Assembly: GCA_035291645.1 (NCBI GenBank)
Contig: DATDRQ010000039.1
Location: forward strand, 1 to 17,563
Length of the DNA stretch: 17,563 nucleotides
Reading direction: 5' to 3'
Source of the DNA: DATDRQ01 sp035291645
GTDB taxonomy: Bacteria > Chloroflexota > Anaerolineae > Anaerolineales > UBA4823
Under the pieces are notes generated by a model that saw nothing but the letters and a program-made list of their open reading frames with translations, did no database searches and was not told the DNA's origin. A program made the position numbers and the translations under genes. Shown here piece by piece: positions 1 through 7,456 of the stretch; the stretch's first letter is position 1; the number at the start of each line of letters is the position of its first letter.

Positions 1-1
1 C

Positions 2-1498
2 ATGGGCGAGCCGGACGGGATGCGTATCTACCGGCGCTCTCTCACGTTCCTCCTGGAAACGGCTTTCGAAAAGCTGTTCCCGCAGGCGATCCTCACCATC
101 GATCACTCCGTCTCGTCCGGCGGCTATTACTGCCATGTCGAGGGCCGCGCCCAGCTTTCCGGGCAAGAACTGACATCCTTAGAGGCGCGCATGCGCGAGC
201 TGGTTGCAGCCGACGAGCCGTTCCAGAGAAGAATCGTCCCGCTAAAGGAGGCGATTGAGTACTTCCAGAAAAAAGGGCACGAGGATAAAGTTCGCCTCCT
301 GATCTACCGTAAAAAAGACTACCTCACCTTGTACCAGCTGGAGGATTATTCCGATTACCACCACGGATACATGGTCCCATCGACCGGCTACCTGCAATGG
401 TTCGGCCTGGAAACGACCGGGGTTGGATTCACTTTGAGATTCCCCCGCCGGCACCGGCCCACCGAGCTGCTGCCTTTACCGGATTACCCCAAGCTGCTGG
501 CTACTTTCCGGGAATATGGCGATCTGCTCGAAAGGCTGGGGATATCCAGCGCCGGCGCCCTGAACGACGCTATTCAGGCCAACCAGATCCGCGAGATCAT
601 CCTGGTATCCGAGGCCTTACACGAACACCAGATCGCCGATATCGCCGACATGGTGGCTGAATGCCTGGATAGGCTGAAGGTGATCACCATCGCCGGGCCT
701 TCGTCCGCCGGTAAAACCACCTTCTCCAAGCGCCTGGCGGTCCAGCTGCTGGCCCATGGCGTTTCTCCGCTGCCTTTCGAGATGGATAACTACTTCCTGG
801 ACCGGGAGAAAACCCCGTTGGACGAAAACGGGCAGTACGACTTCGAATCGCTGCGCGCCCTCGACCGCCAGGCGATGATCGCCGACCTCCAACGCCTGAT
901 CGCCGGAGAGACCGTTCAGATTCCGCACTACAACTTCGTCACCGGGCGCGGCGAGCCGGGTAAGCAGGCCAGACTCGACCCAGGCCAGATCATCATCCTG
1001 GAGGGCATCCATGGGTTGAACCCGGAGCTGATCCCCGAGATCCCGGCAGAGCAGACTTTCCGCATCTACGTCTCTGCCCTGACCCAGCTGAACCTGGACC
1101 GCCAGAACCGGGTCTCGACCACGGACACCCGCCTGCTGCGCCGCATCGTGCGGGATGCGCGCGAGCGCGGCTACACCGCCAGCAATACCATCCAGCGGTG
1201 GGAATCTGTGCGGCGCGGTGAGAAGCGTTATATCTTCCCGTATCAAGAAAACGCCGACGTGATGTTCAACACCGCCCTGGCTTACGAGCTGGCGGTGCTC
1301 AAGCCGCTCGCCGAGCCTCTGCTGCGCCAGGTGCCATACGGGACGCCGGAGTATATCGAGGCCAAGCGCCTGCTCGCCTTTCTCGAGTGGTTCCTGCCGC
1401 TCGACAGCGACCTGGTGCCCGATAATTCCATCCTGAACGAGTTCGTCGGCCGGTCCATCCTCAAGGAATTCACCCTGTGGAACGGGCAGCGCGGCTGA
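2..1498 (+). CDS. Nucleoside (uridine) kinase-like protein with ThrRS-like N-terminal domain, 5' partial
   Basis: The visible 498 residues have two parts. Residues about 5-150 resemble the threonyl-tRNA synthetase second (editing/SAD-like) domain, for example the EAIEYFQKKGHEDKVRLL stretch and MVPSTGYLQWFGL. Residues about 225-430 are a phosphoribulokinase/uridine kinase P-loop domain: Walker A GPSSAGKTT (232-240), MDNYF (261-265), PHYNF (about 308) and ILEGIHGLN (about 332). Known relatives of this architecture are about 550 residues with a TGS-like start, so roughly 50 residues are probably missing upstream of the window, and the ATG at position 2 is likely an internal Met. The expected role is cytosolic ATP- or GTP-dependent phosphorylation of a nucleoside such as uridine (pyrimidine salvage). 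The exact substrate cannot be read from sequence. The gene ends 39 nt before the ATG of the M14 peptidase. Confidence 0.85.
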   Translation: MGEPDGMRIYRRSLTFLLETAFEKLFPQAILTIDHSVSSGGYYCHVEGRAQLSGQELTSLEARMRELVAADEPFQRRIVPLKEAIEYFQKKGHEDKVRLLIYRKKDYLTLYQLEDYSDYHHGYMVPSTGYLQWFGLETTGVGFTLRFPRRHRPTELLPLPDYPKLLATFREYGDLLERLGISSAGALNDAIQANQIREIILVSEALHEHQIADIADMVAECLDRLKVITIAGPSSAGKTTFSKRLAVQLLAHGVSPLPFEMDNYFLDREKTPLDENGQYDFESLRALDRQAMIADLQRLIAGETVQIPHYNFVTGRGEPGKQARLDPGQIIILEGIHGLNPELIPEIPAEQTFRIYVSALTQLNLDRQNRVSTTDTRLLRRIVRDARERGYTASNTIQRWESVRRGEKRYIFPYQENADVMFNTALAYELAVLKPLAEPLLRQVPYGTPEYIEAKRLLAFLEWFLPLDSDLVPDNSILNEFVGRSILKEFTLWNGQRG

Positions 1499-1521
1499 CG
1501 CTAATCCATTCACAGCACTAA

Positions 1522-1530
1522 TGGTATGAT
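1522..1530 (+). promoter_or_regulatory. Extended -10 promoter for leaderless M14 peptidase mRNA
   Basis: TGGTATGAT matches the extended -10 consensus (TGn followed by TATGAT). Its last base lies 7 nt before the ATG at 1538, so transcription would begin at or next to the start codon. No Shine-Dalgarno sequence and no convincing -35 box are present. This supports a leaderless transcript and argues for 1538 rather than the in-frame ATG at 1526, which lies inside the -10 box. Confidence 0.45.
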
Positions 1531-1537
1531 TGGCGCC

Positions 1538-3292
1538 ATGCGCACCCCGACCCGGAAGACCCGCCTGCTGGTTCTTTTCCTGCTCCTGTCCTTCCTGCTC
1601 ACCCCGGCCGCCTCAGCCAGGGTAAACCGGCAAAGCCCTCCTCCAGAGGCTCAATCGAGCCCAGAGGCTGCTCTCCAGGGCGCGCTTATCGCCAAAGTAT
1701 ATTTTGCGAACACGGACGATCTGAACCGGCTCGCCGGCGATTTGGATGTCTGGGAGGTCGATCACGCCCACGGTTATCTGGTCGCCATGGTTACTTCGGA
1801 GCAGATCACCGGACTCCAGGCGGCCGGGTACCGGGTTGAAGTGGATGCTCGGCGCACGGCGGCTATTGGACTGCGCAATGTCCCGCTTCCCGGGCAAACC
1901 AGCGGCATCCCGAATTTCCCTTGCTACCGAACCGTCGAGGAGACCTACGCCAGCCTGGCCCGGCTGGCAGCCGATCACCCCAAACTGGCAGCCTGGATCG
2001 ACATCGGCGACAGCTGGGAGAAGGTCACCCCCGGAGGGGAGCCTGGCTACGACCTGCACGCCCTGGTGCTCACCAACCAGTCCGTTCCCGGCCCAAAGCC
2101 AGATTTCGTGCTCATGGCTGCCATTCACGCCCGCGAGTACGCCACCGCCGAGCTGGTGGCCCGCTTCGCAGAGCATCTGGTAGAGCAGTATGGGGTGAAC
2201 CCGGACGTCACCTGGCTGCTGGATCATTTCAAAGTGCACATCCTGCCGCAGGCCAACCCCGACGGGCGCAAGATCGCCGAAACCGGCGATTTATGGCGCA
2301 AGAACACAAACCCCCAGGGTTGTAAGTTACTCCCAGGATCATGGGGCACCGACCTGAACCGCAACAGCAGCTTCAAGTGGGGCGGGGTTGGGGCGAGCAC
2401 CTTCGGCTGCGATCAGACCTACCGCGGGAAATCCGCCGCCTCCGAGCCGGAGACCCAGGCGGTGCAGAGCTACCTGGCCGCGATCTTCCCCGACCGGCGC
2501 GGGCCAGCTGATTCCGACCCGGCTCCTTTGGATTCCAGCGGAGTTTTCATCACCCTGCACAGCTATTGGCCACTGGTGCTCTTCCCCTGGGGCTGGCAGC
2601 CCGGCCCCGCCCCGAACAACGCCCAGCTGGAGACGCTCGGGCGCAAGTTCGGCTTCTTCAACCAGTATCCGGTCTGCCAGTCCGGCGAACCTGGCTGTAT
2701 CTACGCCACCTCGGGCACGAGCGACGATTGGGCTTATGGGGATCTGGGCGTGGCGGCTTACACCTTCGAAGTAGGCACCGAATTCTTCCAGTCCTGCTCC
2801 GTTTTCGAAAACGAAATCCTGCCGGATAACCTGCCGGCGTTGCTGTACGCCCTTAAGGCCGCCCGCCGCCCTTACCAGGCGCCTGCCGGACCGGACTCCC
2901 TGCAAGTATCCGTCTCGGCAGGTCAGGTCCAGGCCGGGACGCCGGTTCTTCTGACCGCCCGCGCCGACGACACCCGCTACGACAGCAACGGCTGGGGGCA
3001 GGAGCCTGTCCAGGCGATCGTTGCCGCCCGGTATAGCCTGGAGGCCCCCTCCTGGAAAGGGTCTGCCCAGACTCACCCGCTCGATCCTGCCGATGGGGAT
3101 TTCGACGCCTCCCAGGAAGGCCTGAGCGCAAACCTGGATACGACCGGCTGGGCGCCGGGCAGGCACCTGATCTACGTCGAGAGCCGGGACGCGGCCGGCA
3201 AATGGGGCGTCCCCAGCGCCGTATTCCTGACTATCACCCTCGAACCTCCGGTATTCCTGCCGGTGATCCACTACGCTCCTCCCGCCGATTAG
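1538..3292 (+). CDS. Secreted zinc carboxypeptidase, peptidase family M14
   Basis: This 584-residue protein begins with a classical signal peptide: basic n-region MRTPTRKTR, a Leu/Phe-rich core, and a likely AxA cleavage near residue 27. A propeptide-like region (about 45-110) precedes the M14 domain (about 125-440). The zinc and catalytic set can be followed: H197 and E200 (HARE), R254, N274-R275 (DLNRNSS), H341 with Y343 (LHSYW), and E411 (YTFEVGTE). Cysteines in the domain suggest disulphides. Residues about 455-565 form a beta-rich C-terminal domain, and the last residues contain PVFLPVIHY, a tail style I associate with exported Chloroflexota proteins. It should cleave C-terminal residues from peptides outside the cell; the specificity pocket was not resolved. 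An in-frame ATG at 1526 is the alternative start, but it has no RBS and lies within a -10 box. Confidence 0.9.
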   Translation: MRTPTRKTRLLVLFLLLSFLLTPAASARVNRQSPPPEAQSSPEAALQGALIAKVYFANTDDLNRLAGDLDVWEVDHAHGYLVAMVTSEQITGLQAAGYRVEVDARRTAAIGLRNVPLPGQTSGIPNFPCYRTVEETYASLARLAADHPKLAAWIDIGDSWEKVTPGGEPGYDLHALVLTNQSVPGPKPDFVLMAAIHAREYATAELVARFAEHLVEQYGVNPDVTWLLDHFKVHILPQANPDGRKIAETGDLWRKNTNPQGCKLLPGSWGTDLNRNSSFKWGGVGASTFGCDQTYRGKSAASEPETQAVQSYLAAIFPDRRGPADSDPAPLDSSGVFITLHSYWPLVLFPWGWQPGPAPNNAQLETLGRKFGFFNQYPVCQSGEPGCIYATSGTSDDWAYGDLGVAAYTFEVGTEFFQSCSVFENEILPDNLPALLYALKAARRPYQAPAGPDSLQVSVSAGQVQAGTPVLLTARADDTRYDSNGWGQEPVQAIVAARYSLEAPSWKGSAQTHPLDPADGDFDASQEGLSANLDTTGWAPGRHLIYVESRDAAGKWGVPSAVFLTITLEPPVFLPVIHYAPPAD

Positions 3293-3407
3293 GGTTTACA
3301 ACCAGGCATCCGCCCTGCGATCACGATCTCGAAACAGCACTCCCCCTTCCCTGAGAATCGATGGTCTTCGATTCCACCCGCACGGTCTGGAGGCCGCGCC
3401 AAGAAAC

Positions 3408-4472
3408 TTAAATTTCCGTCTCCGCCGGGAGCGGCAAGCGCTCCTTTCCAGCAGCGTCGCGTACTGTGTTCAGGAGCAGGCGCTTGAGGATTTCGTAAAA
3501 AGAAATCCCGTACATATCCAGGATTACGGACAAGGCTACGTCCAGCTCCTTGGGCCCGAAGGCTGGATTGCAGTTGGTATCGACGAAAAAATACCTGCCC
3601 GATTGGTCGAGGCGGATGTCGAACTTTCCGTAATCGTACATATTCGTGACATCGAAGGCCTTCTTGACGTACTCTTTCAATACCGGGTCTTCGAATTTGC
3701 TGTAACGGTACGCTGCCGGGCCTCCGGAAATCCATTGATCCTCGAAGGTAGTGAAGGCGTACCTGTCCCCCCGGCTGGTGAAGACCTTCTCCGCCAGGTA
3801 GACCTTCTTAATCATTCCCTCCAGTAAGATCGCAGTGATCTCGCGGCCGGCGATGAACTCCTCCACCAGGACCGGTTGTTTATAGGTACTGATTAGATAT
3901 CTCAAGCGTTCCCGGAGATGCTTTTCGTTTTCGGAAACTGCGTCTGAAGTGATTTCGACGGCCCCGTGAATGGCGTTTAATTTCGAGATCAGCGGGAACC
4001 GCATCGAAGAGTCGAGATAGTCTCCAACCTGATTGAAAAGTTGGTAGTGTGGAACGGGGATACCGTTCTGCTGAAGCAGCTTCTTGGTCAGGAATTTATT
4101 GGTATCGAGAGATAATCCCAAGATGTCTGCCCCGGTATACGGCAGGCCGAGAAGTTCCAGGACGCCCGGGATGGCTGAGGAAAGGCTTTCATCTCCCTTG
4201 ACTGAATCGACGAGATTAATAACCAGTTCTGGCATATCTCTGCATAGCCGTGCCGGGAGCCAGGCGTTCCCCGGGTATAGAAAAACGGTGATACCCAACG
4301 TCTCCAGATACCGTCCGATCAGGGCGGCGTCCTTATCGGCGCCTTTTTCCGTGATGTATTGCGCCTCGGTCGGGAAATAATCTCTCCTAACATCACTGAA
4401 GATGATCCCAACTTTTCTTGGCAGCTCAAATTCGTACCCGTTCTCGAGAGAGGTCGATTTCTTCTTCAGCAC
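3408..4472 (-). CDS. ATP-grasp enzyme, D-alanine--D-alanine ligase-like
   Basis: The 354-residue product follows the Ddl-type ATP-grasp fold: an N-terminal domain with NLVDSVKGDESLSSA (about 86-100), the GLPYTGAD turn (109-116), an ATP-binding Lys near 164, VEEFIAGREIT (203-213) and a metal-site region DIRLD...VDTNCNP (285-303). Several ligase-specific positions differ. The GRxD Arg of Ddl reads GKFD (K283), the metal Glu of the EVN motif reads D298, and the Ser-rich loop after the lysine reads HGAVEI. It probably ligates an amino or other carboxylic acid, and D-Ala-D-Ala is uncertain. The GTG start at 4472 is preceded by AAAGGA at ideal spacing; in-frame starts at 4511 (ATG) and 4529 (GTG) lack such a site. 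Sampled lines are near 43-52% GC against about 68% in the upstream peptidase gene, which hints at transfer. It diverges from the LuxE-like gene. Confidence 0.8.
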   Translation of the reverse strand: MLKKKSTSLENGYEFELPRKVGIIFSDVRRDYFPTEAQYITEKGADKDAALIGRYLETLGITVFLYPGNAWLPARLCRDMPELVINLVDSVKGDESLSSAIPGVLELLGLPYTGADILGLSLDTNKFLTKKLLQQNGIPVPHYQLFNQVGDYLDSSMRFPLISKLNAIHGAVEITSDAVSENEKHLRERLRYLISTYKQPVLVEEFIAGREITAILLEGMIKKVYLAEKVFTSRGDRYAFTTFEDQWISGGPAAYRYSKFEDPVLKEYVKKAFDVTNMYDYGKFDIRLDQSGRYFFVDTNCNPAFGPKELDVALSVILDMYGISFYEILKRLLLNTVRDAAGKERLPLPAETEI

Positions 4473-4566
4473 GGAGTTTCCTTTTCTACCGGTTTCGAAT
4501 GATCGAGCCATTCGTCTCGGTTTTCGCACCAGAATGGGCAGGGATAACGAGGGTAAAGGCTACTCC

Positions 4567-4595
4567 AGGATAATTGAAGATGGAATCCTTGTCAA
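4567..4595 (-). promoter_or_regulatory. Sigma70-type promoter for the ATP-grasp gene
   Basis: Read on the minus strand: TTGACA (4595-4590), 17-nt spacer, TATCCT (4572-4567). This gives a 5' UTR of about 90 nt before the GTG at 4472. It lies back-to-back with the plus-strand promoter, the two -35 boxes being about 19 nt apart. Confidence 0.65.
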
Positions 4596-4614
4596 TCGAC
4601 TGGAGCATTGATTG

Positions 4615-4643
4615 TTGACATTCGCTGCAATCACCGCTATCAT
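4615..4643 (+). promoter_or_regulatory. Sigma70-type promoter for the LuxE-like/ALDH gene pair
   Basis: TTGACA at 4615-4620, a 17-nt spacer, and TATCAT at 4638-4643. The predicted start of transcription near 4650 leaves a leader of about 12 nt containing GAGAG, 7 nt before the ATG at 4662. Confidence 0.7.
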
Positions 4644-4661
4644 GCAATTTGAGAGATCCTG

Positions 4662-5930
4662 ATGCGCTCCCCTGACTCCTGGCAACCGCTAATCCAGACG
4701 GAAAAAGCCTTCGTGCTCCTGGAAGAGAGCATCCTGGCCGGCAAAATCGGCGACTACCGGCAGATCCATCCCGAGGCCTTCGCCTGGCATGGCTGGGATC
4801 AGCTGCCCGAATCCCGTCTGTTTCCCATCCTGCTGCCTTTCTTGAAGCAGCAGGTGGCGCGCGCCCAAAGCTGCCTGCCCGAACTATATAGAAGCCGGTT
4901 GGGCTCGGTAGATCCGCGTTCGATCGAGACCCTCGCCGATTGGCAGCGCCTCCCGCTCCTCGTAAAGGACGACGATCCACAACACGGGCTGCCCGGCTTT
5001 CGATCGGCTGCCAACCGGGATCCTTTCATCCTGCTGCCTCGGGACAGCGGGCCAACCGCCGGTTTCGGCAGTGGCGGTTCCATGGGTCGCCATTCGCCGA
5101 CCTTCGTTACCATTGCGGATCGCCAGCGTGAGACGCAGGCCTGGCGCCGCGGCCACGATTATCACGGGATTTGCCCGGGCGACTCCGTCTTATACACCTA
5201 CAATCCTTCCCACAAAGGCGGGCAGTGGATGCAGGAGAGTTTGTGGCTGCACGGCGTGCACGTTCACATGCGCCGACCGGAAGAAGGCCCGCGGCAAGTC
5301 CTGGAAAACCTTCGACAGTACCGTGTCAACATCCTGTTTACCGTGCAGCAACCGACCCGGGAGATGCAGCTCCAGCAGAAGGCTGCCGGGATCAACCTGC
5401 ACGGCCTGGTACAGGCTTCCCTGGAGGACCCCGCCTTGCAAGGCCTGCTCATCCCGGATGATGGTGGGCGCAAACAGGTCGAGTTCGTCTTCCTGGGAGG
5501 CTTCGAGATCGTCCCCTCTGCCCTGGAGCTGCTCGAAAACTATCTGGGGGGCACGCCCGCCGCCACGTTGCTCGGCTCCTCGGAAGCCATCCCCCAGGCC
5601 TGCAGCACCAACCCGGCCCTCACCCCGGGCGCAGCCTGCCACCACAATAACCTGCACCTGCTCCACGGTCCGCACTACATCGAAGTCGTCAAACGGGTTG
5701 GAGACGCCTGGGTCCCCGTACAGAAAGGAGAAGAAGGCTTGTTGGTCTACACCTCATGGGCCAGGGATGGCACGATCTGGATCCGCTATGCACCCGGCGA
5801 CTTGGCAACCCTGCTGCTGAACGAAGGGGAATGCTCCTGTGGTATCTTCAGCCCGGTCATCACCAACGTTCACCGCAAAAACAGCGGGGACCATGAAGAC
5901 CTGCTTCTACACGGCTGCGCAGCCGGTTAA
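4662..5930 (+). CDS. PaaK/LuxE-like adenylate-forming enzyme, lacking the C-terminal lid domain
   Basis: The 422-residue protein matches the ANL superfamily core in the PaaK/LuxE style. It has a Gly-rich phosphate loop, GSGGSMGRHSPT (about 135-146), an A5-like LGSSEAIPQAC (304-314), GEEGLLVYTS (356-365), an A7/A8-like IRYAPGDLATL (374-384), and the CxCG motif CSCG (391-394) typical of PaaK relatives. It stops about where PaaK enters its C-terminal lid domain of roughly 100 residues. The end, LLLHGCAAG, puts Cys419 at the place where LuxE acyl-protein synthetases carry their acyl-accepting Cys (RGC-type ending, from memory). I infer that it adenylates a carboxylic acid and may hold it as a thioester for the next gene product, 33 nt downstream. 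The phosphate loop is not a perfect consensus, and the substrate is unknown. A shortened CoA ligase is the main alternative. Confidence 0.65.
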   Translation: MRSPDSWQPLIQTEKAFVLLEESILAGKIGDYRQIHPEAFAWHGWDQLPESRLFPILLPFLKQQVARAQSCLPELYRSRLGSVDPRSIETLADWQRLPLLVKDDDPQHGLPGFRSAANRDPFILLPRDSGPTAGFGSGGSMGRHSPTFVTIADRQRETQAWRRGHDYHGICPGDSVLYTYNPSHKGGQWMQESLWLHGVHVHMRRPEEGPRQVLENLRQYRVNILFTVQQPTREMQLQQKAAGINLHGLVQASLEDPALQGLLIPDDGGRKQVEFVFLGGFEIVPSALELLENYLGGTPAATLLGSSEAIPQACSTNPALTPGAACHHNNLHLLHGPHYIEVVKRVGDAWVPVQKGEEGLLVYTSWARDGTIWIRYAPGDLATLLLNEGECSCGIFSPVITNVHRKNSGDHEDLLLHGCAAG

Positions 5931-5963
5931 GGCCGGATCTTCAGCGCCAGGTGTTTCTCCACA

Positions 5964-7346
5964 ATGCACGACACTCTCTTGATCGGTGGCAAGGAATATC
6001 GGCCCAATCCGTTCGCGGGAAGATCCTCTTTTTACCCGGATTACACCTTTCAATTAAGCCATCCCGGTCCCCTGGAGGTTTCGCAGGCTATCGGGGCCGT
6101 TCGCAAAGCAGACATCCCTGCTCTCCCGAAGCGAGCCGGCCTGCTGCGGGAAGCCGCCGCGAAATTTAATTATTCGAATGCGGACGTCGAGCATTGTGTG
6201 CGCATGACCGGCATGCCGCTCCGCCTGGTTGCCGGTCTTTTCGATCAGGTCCCCGCCATCTTCCATGAAGTTCCCGAACGAATGGGCGCTCGTTTCCATA
6301 GCATCGGCAAGCAAGACCCACGCCTGGCTGAAACGATCGGCCAGGGGCTTTACCGGGTGCTGGCGCCGCCGGATGGTTTTTGTTACGCCATCACTCCGGG
6401 CAACGACCCGCGCGCCGCCGCCATCGTCGCCGCCAACCTGGCCTACCTGGGCTTCCCTTTCATCCTGCGCGCCTCGATCCGCGATACAGCCGCTCCCCTG
6501 ATCATCCGGGCGTTGATCGCCGCCGGGTTCGATCCCCGGTTCTCTAACCTGATCTACCTGGATCGGAATGGCCCCCAGGCTGCCGAAAGCCATGCCCGGC
6601 TGGCAAGCGCCAGTTCTGCCATCTGGACCTTTGGACCTTCGGCTGCAATCGAGCCCACCTTGCGCTACCAGCAAATTGGCCAGCGCCAGGACCTGTTCGA
6701 AGGCAAAACCGTACTGCGCCATGCCTCCGGCAACTGCGCCGCGGTGACCTGCGGACAACTCTCCGAAGGCGGGCGCCAGCAGCTGTATGCATCTATTGGC
6801 TACCCGATCGTCTGCACGGCGACCAAATCGATGATGGTAGTTGACAATGCCTCCTGGGAGCAACAAGCCGCCGAATACCTGCACAGCCTGGTAATCGGCG
6901 ATCCGCTCGACCCGGACACACAGGTCGGTTACGTCGAGCCGCGTTATTTAGACTATCTGGCATCTCTGCGGGAAAAAAACTCCCTGCGGGGGAGTTTTTA
7001 TGGCGGGGAAAGACGTTCAAAATTCCAAGCTGCGCCCCTGCTCGTGGCAAGCAGCGAGGAACTTCCCGATTTCTTCGCCCAGGAGATCCCCGCCTACGTC
7101 CTGGCGATCCGGCCCTGCCGGGACCTGGCCGAAGCGATCGCCCAGATCAACCACTACACCGGCGCCGAACCGCGCCTGGCGGTCGCTTTTCTCAATTTCC
7201 CGCGCCAGCAATTGAGCCGGGAAATCCTTTCCGTGCGCGCCCATGCCTTGCTGGTCAACCGGTCCACCACCACCCTCCTGCCAACCTTTCACGAAGGCAA
7301 CGATTATGCCTTACAGCTATCTCAGAGCAGATTCTTATCTCTGTAA
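5964..7346 (+). CDS. Aldehyde dehydrogenase-superfamily / LuxC-like acyl reductase
   Basis: The 460-residue protein has the ALDH fold landmarks: ITPGNDPR (143-150, the Asn-containing substrate/NAD loop), the nucleotide-binding stretch around FILRAS (166-171), PIVCTATKSMMVV with catalytic Cys284 (281-293), and GDPLDPDTQVG (312-322). The general-base Glu of hydrolytic ALDHs is not present at the LELGGK position, which reads LRHASGN. The NAD-contacting Lys of the lKPS motif reads Arg169. Loss of the Glu fits a reductase that works on an acyl thioester (LuxC, acyl-CoA reductase) better than an aldehyde oxidase. It follows the PaaK/LuxE-like gene by 33 nt, and an AGGTG about 10 nt before the ATG is a modest RBS. 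I infer that it reduces the acyl group activated by its neighbour to an aldehyde with NAD(P)H. The pair probably forms one transcript. Confidence 0.7.
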   Translation: MHDTLLIGGKEYRPNPFAGRSSFYPDYTFQLSHPGPLEVSQAIGAVRKADIPALPKRAGLLREAAAKFNYSNADVEHCVRMTGMPLRLVAGLFDQVPAIFHEVPERMGARFHSIGKQDPRLAETIGQGLYRVLAPPDGFCYAITPGNDPRAAAIVAANLAYLGFPFILRASIRDTAAPLIIRALIAAGFDPRFSNLIYLDRNGPQAAESHARLASASSAIWTFGPSAAIEPTLRYQQIGQRQDLFEGKTVLRHASGNCAAVTCGQLSEGGRQQLYASIGYPIVCTATKSMMVVDNASWEQQAAEYLHSLVIGDPLDPDTQVGYVEPRYLDYLASLREKNSLRGSFYGGERRSKFQAAPLLVASSEELPDFFAQEIPAYVLAIRPCRDLAEAIAQINHYTGAEPRLAVAFLNFPRQQLSREILSVRAHALLVNRSTTTLLPTFHEGNDYALQLSQSRFLSL

Positions 7347-7387
7347 AACCAGTACCATCTTATTGTTCCGTCCTTTATTGGATCAAA

Positions 7388-7415
7388 AGGCTCCTACGCC
7401 AGGGCGCAGGAGCCT
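7388..7415 (-). terminator. Intrinsic terminator between convergent genes
   Basis: The arms AGGCTCCTACGC and GCGCAGGAGCCT pair over about 12 bp with one A-C mismatch and a 4-nt loop. On the minus strand the hairpin is followed by TTTTGATCC, about 40 nt after the stop of the secreted propeller gene. The plus strand lacks a T tract but may also stop the ALDH transcript. Confidence 0.65.
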
Positions 7416-7456
7416 ACTCTCTCGGTTGATAAACTCGGGCTGGAGGAAGGAATTAA

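Noticed and set aside
3355..3374. 7-bp hairpin (GAATCGA with TCGATTC) between the convergent peptidase and ATP-grasp genes
   Set aside because: It is short, has a weak AT-containing stem and no T tract on either strand, so it was not called a terminator.
4473..4529. Upstream starts of the ATP-grasp gene at 4511 (ATG) and 4529 (GTG)
   Set aside because: The GTG at 4472 has the only clear Shine-Dalgarno sequence, and the extra N-terminal residues are not part of the recognised fold.
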